From NCBI GenBank assembly GCA_030550695.1, contig JAUQOX010000028.1, positions 1 to 18,232 of the forward strand: a stretch of DNA of 18,232 nt, read 5' to 3'. Shown here in pieces: positions 7,843-12,858 of this stretch. A model generated the notes under the pieces. That model ran no database searches. It was not told where the DNA came from and saw nothing but the letters and a program-made list of their open reading frames with translations. The position numbers and the translations under genes are program-made. This stretch comes from Gemmatimonadota bacterium (GTDB lineage: Bacteria > Gemmatimonadota > Gemmatimonadetes > Longimicrobiales > Gaopeijiaceae). The first letter of the stretch is position 1. Each line of letters begins with the position of its first letter.

Positions 7843-9216
7843 ATGCCCCTAGCCCCCGACTCCTCCTGGCTGGAGGAGCAGATTGCCCGATGGCGGACCT
7901 ATCTGCTCCACCGGCGGACCATCGACTCCACGGACGCTGCCGAGCTGGAAGATCACCTGCGGGAACAGGTGAGCGCCCTCCTGGAGGCCGGGCTCGCCCC
8001 GGACGAGGCCTTTCTGGTGGCCGTGAAGCGGATGGGAGACCTCGATGCCGTGGCACGGGAGTTCGCCCGGGAGCATTCGGACCGCCTGTGGAAACAACTT
8101 GTCTTCGTGCCTTCGGCGGCGCCGGAGGGGGGGAGCCGGGCTGGGAAGGAGGCGGTGGCGGCTCTGGCTTTGGCCGTGGCGGCCGCGATGGCCGTGAAGC
8201 TTCCCGCCCTTTTCGGGCTGGGGTTGGACAGCCATTCGGGCTTCTACCTGCGAAACGCTTCCCTTTTTGTCCTTCCCTTTCTGGCGGGCTACTTCGCCTG
8301 GAAGCGCAGCCTTCCTCCCCGGACCCTCCAGACGTTGGGGGCGCTGTTCGTGGCGGCGGCCGTGCTGGCCAACCTTTACCCCTTCCAGGGCCCTCAAAGC
8401 CACACGGAGATCCTGGTGGCGATCCATCTGCCCATCGCCCTCTGGCTGGTGGTGGGGGTCGCGTATGCCGGGCCCCGTTGGCGGGATCCAGCGGGCCGCA
8501 TGGACTTCATCCGCTTTTCGGGGGAGATCTTCATCTACTACGTGCTGATCGCCTTGGGGGGCGGGGTCCTCACGGGCTTTTCCGTCATGATCTTCGAATC
8601 CATCGGCCTGAAGATCGAGCCCTTCGTCGAGGAATGGCTCATCCCTTGCGGCGCAGCGGGAGCCGTCCTGGTGGCGGCCTGGCTGGTGGAAGCCAAGCAA
8701 AGCGTCATCGAAAACATGGCGCCGGTCCTCACCCGCCTCTTTACCCCCCTCTTTGCTGCCGTGCTCCTCGTATTCTTGGGGACCCTGGCCTGGACGGGCC
8801 GGGGGTTGGAAATCCAGCGGGACGTTCTGATCGGGTTCGATCTCCTCTTGGTGGTGGTCCTGGGCCTTCTCCTCTACTCCGCCTCGGCCCGCGACCCCAA
8901 GGCCCCTCCCGGCTGGTTCGATACCCTCCAGGTGGTCCTGGTCCTGAGCGCCCTGGCGGTGGACGCCGTGGCCCTGTGGGCCATCGTGGGAAGGATCTCC
9001 GAGTTCGGATTCACACCCAACCGGGTGGCGGCCCTGGGGGAGAATCTGATCCTGTTGGGGAACCTGTCCTGGTCGGCCGTCCTCTACCTGAGGTTCCTCG
9101 TGGGCCGAGGCCCGTTCTGGGCCCTGGAGGCGTGGCAGACCCGGTATCTTCCGGTTTACGGGGCTTGGGCCGTATTCGTGGTGGGGGTCTTCCCACCGCT
9201 CTTCGGCTACCGGTGA
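7843..9216 (+). CDS. Permease-prefix (HAAS-type) domain plus DUF4153-like polytopic membrane protein
   Basis: A 457-residue inner-membrane protein. The start at 7843 has GGGAG upstream and lies 2 bp past the PadR stop. Residues about 8-85 form an amphipathic helical domain (IARWRTYLLHRR, ELEDHLREQVSALLEAGLAP, DEAFLVAVKRMGDLDAVAREF) matching the permease prefix/HAAS module found next to PadR genes. It is followed by about eleven hydrophobic segments (roughly 103-123, 137-153, 163-179, 188-210, 229-252, 266-284, 298-317, 329-347, 361-382, 398-418, 436-452). GRISEFGFTPNRVAALGENL (383-402) resembles the conserved loop of DUF4153 proteins. No MacB-type periplasmic domain, ATPase or transport signature is visible. 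Function unknown; the prefix domain is thought to mediate regulated interaction in this operon type. Confidence 0.8.
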   Translation: MPLAPDSSWLEEQIARWRTYLLHRRTIDSTDAAELEDHLREQVSALLEAGLAPDEAFLVAVKRMGDLDAVAREFAREHSDRLWKQLVFVPSAAPEGGSRAGKEAVAALALAVAAAMAVKLPALFGLGLDSHSGFYLRNASLFVLPFLAGYFAWKRSLPPRTLQTLGALFVAAAVLANLYPFQGPQSHTEILVAIHLPIALWLVVGVAYAGPRWRDPAGRMDFIRFSGEIFIYYVLIALGGGVLTGFSVMIFESIGLKIEPFVEEWLIPCGAAGAVLVAAWLVEAKQSVIENMAPVLTRLFTPLFAAVLLVFLGTLAWTGRGLEIQRDVLIGFDLLLVVVLGLLLYSASARDPKAPPGWFDTLQVVLVLSALAVDAVALWAIVGRISEFGFTPNRVAALGENLILLGNLSWSAVLYLRFLVGRGPFWALEAWQTRYLPVYGAWAVFVVGVFPPLFGYR

Positions 9217-9242
9217 GGACCCCGCCCCGGGGGGCTCTCCCC

Positions 9243-9265
9243 CCGCCCCCGGCGTCTGGGGGCGG
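9243..9265. repeat. Perfect 8 bp stem, possible terminator without T-tract
   Basis: CCGCCCCC and GGGGGCGG flank a 7-base loop, 27 bases after the DUF4153-like stop in the 174-bp convergent gap before the cupin stop. No run of T follows on either strand, so an intrinsic terminator is doubtful. Confidence 0.3.
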
Positions 9266-9390
9266 CTACCCTCGCGTCGGCTCTCCGGCACGACCCCCCG
9301 CCGGCTCCTCGATCCTGCGGGTACCGGGTACCGGACCGGGAGGTGAGGGCACCTCTACAGCACCCCCGAGCTCTCCCTTCCTTCCCCCCT

Positions 9391-9786
9391 TCAGGCGGGT
9401 GTCTCCTCCATGGAGGGCTTCTCCTCCTCCGGGGGTTCCACCAGGCGGGTCTCGTCAGGAAGATTCGGTACCACGCACAGGAACTCGAAGGGCTCGTCTC
9501 CCACCACGGCGTAGGAATGGGGCACCCCCGCCGGAATGAAGACCACGTCGTCCTTCTTCACTTCCGCCACTTCCTCCCCGATCACCACCCGGGCCCTTCC
9601 CCGGAGAACGTACTGCTCGTGTTCCACGGTGTTGGTGTGGAGGGGCATCCCGCCGCCGGGTTGCATGATGAACTTCCGAAGGGCGAAATGGGGAGCCTCG
9701 TCGGGGCCGATGAGGACTTGCCTGGTGGTGCCCGTCCCGGCGGCGACCACCTCCTGGGGAACGGTTCGGCTCGGCCGGATGGTCAT
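9391..9786 (-). CDS. Single-domain cupin protein
   Basis: A 131-residue beta-barrel cupin. The start at 9786 follows CAGGAG seven bases upstream. Motif 1 reads GMPLHTNTVEHEQYVLRG (46-63) and motif 2 reads PAGVPHSY (85-92), with H50, H56/E57 and H90 available as metal ligands. The second His of the usual HxH pair is Asn52, so the metal site is altered or relies on the EHE segment. It has no signal peptide; the acidic tail (PPEEEKPSMEETP) is not conserved-looking. It is transcribed away from the tandem tyrosine phenol-lyase-like gene across a 325-bp shared region, which hints at linked regulation or a role in handling the lyase product, but that is inference. Alternatives are a small-molecule isomerase, dioxygenase-like protein or storage-type cupin. 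Confidence 0.85.
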   Translation of the reverse strand: MTIRPSRTVPQEVVAAGTGTTRQVLIGPDEAPHFALRKFIMQPGGGMPLHTNTVEHEQYVLRGRARVVIGEEVAEVKKDDVVFIPAGVPHSYAVVGDEPFEFLCVVPNLPDETRLVEPPEEEKPSMEETPA

Positions 9787-9969
9787 GGGGGGACTCCTGG
9801 TGCAGGGAAGGGAGAAGGATCCGATCAAGAAAATTTGATGTTCCCCACCTGCCCTGGCCAGAAGGGCCGACCGGCGCCGGTGCTCCGGCTGAAACCGTCG
9901 GTCCGGGGGGTAGGAACCCACCAAGACATCTACACAGCCCGTGCGCCGAGGGTCTCGGGCCCCTACTTT

Positions 9970-10015
9970 GTCCCGTCGAGTCCGGAACGGGACGCACCAC
10001 GCCGGAACGCGTGGT
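9970..10015 (+). repeat. Two consecutive perfect 7 bp stems in the lyase leader
   Basis: Stem one pairs GTCCCGT (9970-9976) with ACGGGAC (9987-9993) around a 10-base loop. Stem two pairs ACCACGC (9996-10002) with GCGTGGT (10009-10015) around CGGAAC. Only two bases separate them. Additional weaker pairings follow (CGGCC with GGCCG, CCGGA with TCCGG). If transcribed they would form a structured 5' leader; no known riboswitch class is recognised. Confidence 0.4.
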
Positions 10016-10099
10016 CCTTCGGCCGTACACCTTGCAGGGCCGGAGCTTCGTATTCCGGCACGGAGAGCACCACAACCCAAACGCCGACCCTATGACAGC

Positions 10100-10105
10100 A
10101 GGAGA
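10100..10105 (+). promoter_or_regulatory. Ribosome binding site fixing the GTG start of the tandem lyase
   Basis: AGGAGA six bases before GTG at 10112. This supports the GTG start over longer in-frame starts back to 9941, whose extra residues show no similarity to the family and would cross the inverted repeats. Confidence 0.75.
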
Positions 10106-10111
10106 CTTGCC

Positions 10112-12769
10112 GTGCTCACCCACGAGCCCTATAAGATCAAAACGGTTCGCCCCCTGGCTTTCCCCACGCTGGAGGAGAGGAAGAAGTACCTGGCCGAAGC
10201 CCGGTTCAACACCTACTGGCTCCTCCCCAACCAGGTCACCTTCGACATGTGTTCCTACGGAACCGGAGCCATGAGCCAAGAGCAGCGGGCCGGCCAGCTC
10301 CTGGGAGACGAAGCCTACGCGGGAGCCAGGAATTTCGAGGCCCTGGAAGGCGCGGTGAGGGAAGTCTTCGGACATTCCTATGTGTGCCCCACCCACAATC
10401 TCCTGGGCGCGGTGAAGCTGGTGGTCTCTACCTTGGTGCCCGCAGGATCCGCCATCCCCACCAATTCCCGCAACCACACGGATCTCCTCCTGCCCCGGGG
10501 TCTTCAGGCCCCCTACATCCGGGATGAACAGGAGCCGATCTTCACCGGCAATACCCAGATCGGGCTCCTGGACTGGACTTTGGCGGAGTCCTCGGTCCCC
10601 CTGATCCTCCTGGAGGCCTTCGCCGACGGCCAACACCCGTTCTCCCTGGAGAATCTGCGGGAGGTGCGGGCCCTTGCCGACCGGAAAGGGATCCGACTGG
10701 TCCTGGACGGGAGCCGGATCGTGGAAAACGCCTGGTACATCCAGAAGCACGAGCGCGGTCAGGCCGACCGCTCCATCGCTGAGATCGCCCGTCAGATTGC
10801 CAAGACCGCCCATGTGTTCATGCTGGACGGCGGCCACGACGCCCGGAGCAACACGGGGGGGTTCCTGTCCACGGACCACCCCGACGACCACGAACGCTTC
10901 ATGAACGAGGTGGTGGTCTACGAGGGACTCCATACCTACGGCGGGATGGCCGGGCGAACCATGGAGGTGCTGGCCAGAGGTCTCGTGGAGATGGTGGGTG
11001 AGGAGGAAGCCCACTGGATCATGGAGCAGAACGAGCGCTTCACCCAGCGGCTGAGGGACGGGGGTATTCCCCTGGAGCGGGGGTGCGACGGCGCGTATAT
11101 CCTGGCCGACGCCTTCCTCCCCCATGTCAAGGAATACCAGCAGGAGACCCTGGCCGCTGCCCTGTACCTGTTGTCGGGGATCCGCACCATGGCTTCGGGG
11201 TTGGTCGGCAAGGATACTCTGCTCCCTGTACAGGTGCCTCGGCTGGCCATGACCAACGATCAGCTGGACCAGGTGGCCGACGCCATCGTGCACCTCCATG
11301 CCCAGGCCGACCGTATCCCACCGCTCCAGCTGAAGAGGGGCGGGCGTTGGCGGGATCAACTCGTCTTCCATTGGGTGTTCCCCGATCTCCAGCCCTTCGA
11401 GCTGGACACCTTCCCCTTTGAAATCCACACCATCGAGAGGGTGGGGGTGCTGTCCCGGGAGGCCCGTGAGAAGGCCATGCGGGCCGCCGGCTACAACACC
11501 TTCCTTCTCCGGTCGGCGGACGTCACCATCGACCTCCTCACCGACTCGGGCACAGCGGCCATGAGCGTGGACCAATGGGCCGCCTACGAAGGCGTGAGGG
11601 CCAGCGCGGCCACCTCCAGCGAGTACCTCGATTTTGTGGAGGCCATCCGGGAGGTCTACGGCTATCGCTACGTGATCCCCACTCATCAGGGTCGAGCCGC
11701 CGAGCACATCCTGAGCCAGACCCGCATCAAGCCCGGTCAACTGGTACCTGGCAACATGTACTTCACCACCACCAAACTGCACCAGGAGCTGGCCGGCGGC
11801 GTCTTCGTGGATGTCATCGTGGACGAGGCCCACGACCCCACCAGCGATTACCCCTGGAAGGGCGACATCGACCTGGCCAAGCTGGACCGGGTGGTGCAGG
11901 AGCATCAGCCCGAGAACATCGCCTACATCTCTTTCGAGCATTCCGTGAACATGGCCGGGGGGCAGCCCGTGTCCATGGACAACATGAAGGAGGTGTACGA
12001 GTACTGCTCCCAGCTGGGGATTCCGGTGTTCTTCGATGCCACCCGGGCCGTGGAGAACGCCTACATGATCCAATGGAAGGACCCCCGCTATGCCCGCACC
12101 CCCGTCAAGGACATCCTGCGGGAGATGATGCTGTACGGCGACGGTTGCACCGTGAGCGGCAAGAAGGACTACCTGATCAACATCGGCGGGTGTCTCGCCT
12201 TCCGGGACAACGCGGAGTGGGCGGCTGAAGCCGAGGAGATGGTGCGGGTCTACGAAGGGAACGTCACCGACGGCGGGCTCGCGTCTGCCGACCTGGCGGC
12301 CATGGCCCGGGGGATCCGGGAGATGGTGGACGACCGCTACATCCGGGCCCGGGTCCAGCAGACCCAATACCTGGCCAGGCTACTCCAGGAGGCGGGCATC
12401 CCCATCGTGCTGCCTCCGGGGACCCACGCCATCTTCTTGGATGCCAAGCGCTTCCTGCCCCATCTGGACCAGGACGAGTACCCTGCCCAGCGGCTGGCGG
12501 CGGAGATCTACATCGAAAGCGGCGTGCGGACCATGGAGCGGGGGAATGTCTCGAAGGGGCGAGATCCCGCCACCGGTGAGAACTACCGCCCCGCTCTGGA
12601 ACTGGTTCGTCTCACCCTGCCTCGGCGGGTCTATACGAACGACCACATGCGGGCCGTGGCGGAGGCCGTGATCCGGGTCTGGAACCGTAGGGAAGAGATC
12701 CGGGGACTCCGCTTCGTCTACGAACCGGAGAAGCTGCGCTTCTTCCAGGGGCGGTTCGAAAGCCTTTGA
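10112..12769 (+). CDS. Tandem tyrosine phenol-lyase/tryptophanase fusion with split, complementary active-site residues
   Basis: An 885-residue cytosolic protein made of two beta-eliminating-lyase subunits end to end (about 1-425 and 430-885); the normal subunit is about 456. Tyrosine phenol-lyase (TPL) makes phenol, pyruvate and ammonia from L-tyrosine. Numbered against Citrobacter TPL from memory, the C-half keeps S51 (S479), Q98-G-R100 (526-528), F123-T124 (551-552), N185 (N613), D214/R217 (642/645), S254 (S682), the PLP lysine K257 (K685 in SGKKD), R381 (R810), R404 (R833) and F448/F449 (877/878). It lacks Y71 (A499) and M288 (N717). The N-half keeps GDEAYAG with Y69 (=Y71), L273 (=M288) and D199/R202, but has K257 to H242, S254 to D239, R100 to L98, N185 to A169, R381 to S362 and R404 to P372. 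Y71 and M288 act in the neighbouring subunit's site in TPL. T552 and R810 favour tyrosine over tryptophan. One reading frame, no frameshift seen. Confidence 0.92.
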   Translation: MLTHEPYKIKTVRPLAFPTLEERKKYLAEARFNTYWLLPNQVTFDMCSYGTGAMSQEQRAGQLLGDEAYAGARNFEALEGAVREVFGHSYVCPTHNLLGAVKLVVSTLVPAGSAIPTNSRNHTDLLLPRGLQAPYIRDEQEPIFTGNTQIGLLDWTLAESSVPLILLEAFADGQHPFSLENLREVRALADRKGIRLVLDGSRIVENAWYIQKHERGQADRSIAEIARQIAKTAHVFMLDGGHDARSNTGGFLSTDHPDDHERFMNEVVVYEGLHTYGGMAGRTMEVLARGLVEMVGEEEAHWIMEQNERFTQRLRDGGIPLERGCDGAYILADAFLPHVKEYQQETLAAALYLLSGIRTMASGLVGKDTLLPVQVPRLAMTNDQLDQVADAIVHLHAQADRIPPLQLKRGGRWRDQLVFHWVFPDLQPFELDTFPFEIHTIERVGVLSREAREKAMRAAGYNTFLLRSADVTIDLLTDSGTAAMSVDQWAAYEGVRASAATSSEYLDFVEAIREVYGYRYVIPTHQGRAAEHILSQTRIKPGQLVPGNMYFTTTKLHQELAGGVFVDVIVDEAHDPTSDYPWKGDIDLAKLDRVVQEHQPENIAYISFEHSVNMAGGQPVSMDNMKEVYEYCSQLGIPVFFDATRAVENAYMIQWKDPRYARTPVKDILREMMLYGDGCTVSGKKDYLINIGGCLAFRDNAEWAAEAEEMVRVYEGNVTDGGLASADLAAMARGIREMVDDRYIRARVQQTQYLARLLQEAGIPIVLPPGTHAIFLDAKRFLPHLDQDEYPAQRLAAEIYIESGVRTMERGNVSKGRDPATGENYRPALELVRLTLPRRVYTNDHMRAVAEAVIRVWNRREEIRGLRFVYEPEKLRFFQGRFESL

Positions 12770-12778
12770 GACCTTTCT

Positions 12779-12812
12779 GCGAGGGGGGGGCGGCGGCACC
12801 CTCCCCCTTCGC
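12779..12812. repeat. GC-rich hairpin after the tandem lyase gene
   Basis: GCGAGGGGG can pair with CCCCCTTCGC, with one bulged T, ten bases after the lyase stop. No T-tract follows, so it could be a weak or Rho-assisted terminator, or part of the leader of the next gene. Confidence 0.3.
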
Positions 12813-12858
12813 GGCCCCCAATCCGGAGTTGCCCAAGAACCTTTTCATGGAGGTCCAC

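Larger units (their letters stand above)
9787..10111. other. Divergent intergenic region between cupin and tandem lyase
   Basis: These 325 bases contain no gene that I can support. There is one AT-rich pocket with the dyad ATCAA-GAAAAT-TTGAT (9824-9839), near the cupin start, which could be a promoter or operator. From 9946 onward a chain of inverted repeats begins: CCGAG/CTCGG (9946-9958), a 7+7 stem (9970-9993), a second 7+7 stem (9996-10015) and weaker pairings to about 10058. I see no convincing -10/-35 pair for the lyase gene. Confidence 0.6.

Noticed and set aside
9310..9345. Short GGTACCGGGTACCGG direct repeat after the DUF4153-like gene
   Set aside because: Two tandem copies of a 7-base unit only; no function can be supported.
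9455..12367. A 970-codon open frame on the minus strand antisense to the tandem lyase
   Set aside because: Long antisense frames are expected in very GC-rich genes. The product has no recognisable domain and is rich in His/Gly/Val/Asp typical of the complement, while the plus-strand frame matches a known family throughout.
10112..12769. Tandem lyase as an assembly artefact or two genes joined by a frameshift
   Set aside because: The two halves are strongly diverged from one another, the frame is open throughout, and the junction has neither a stop nor a ribosome site near residue 430, so a collapsed repeat or sequencing error is unlikely.
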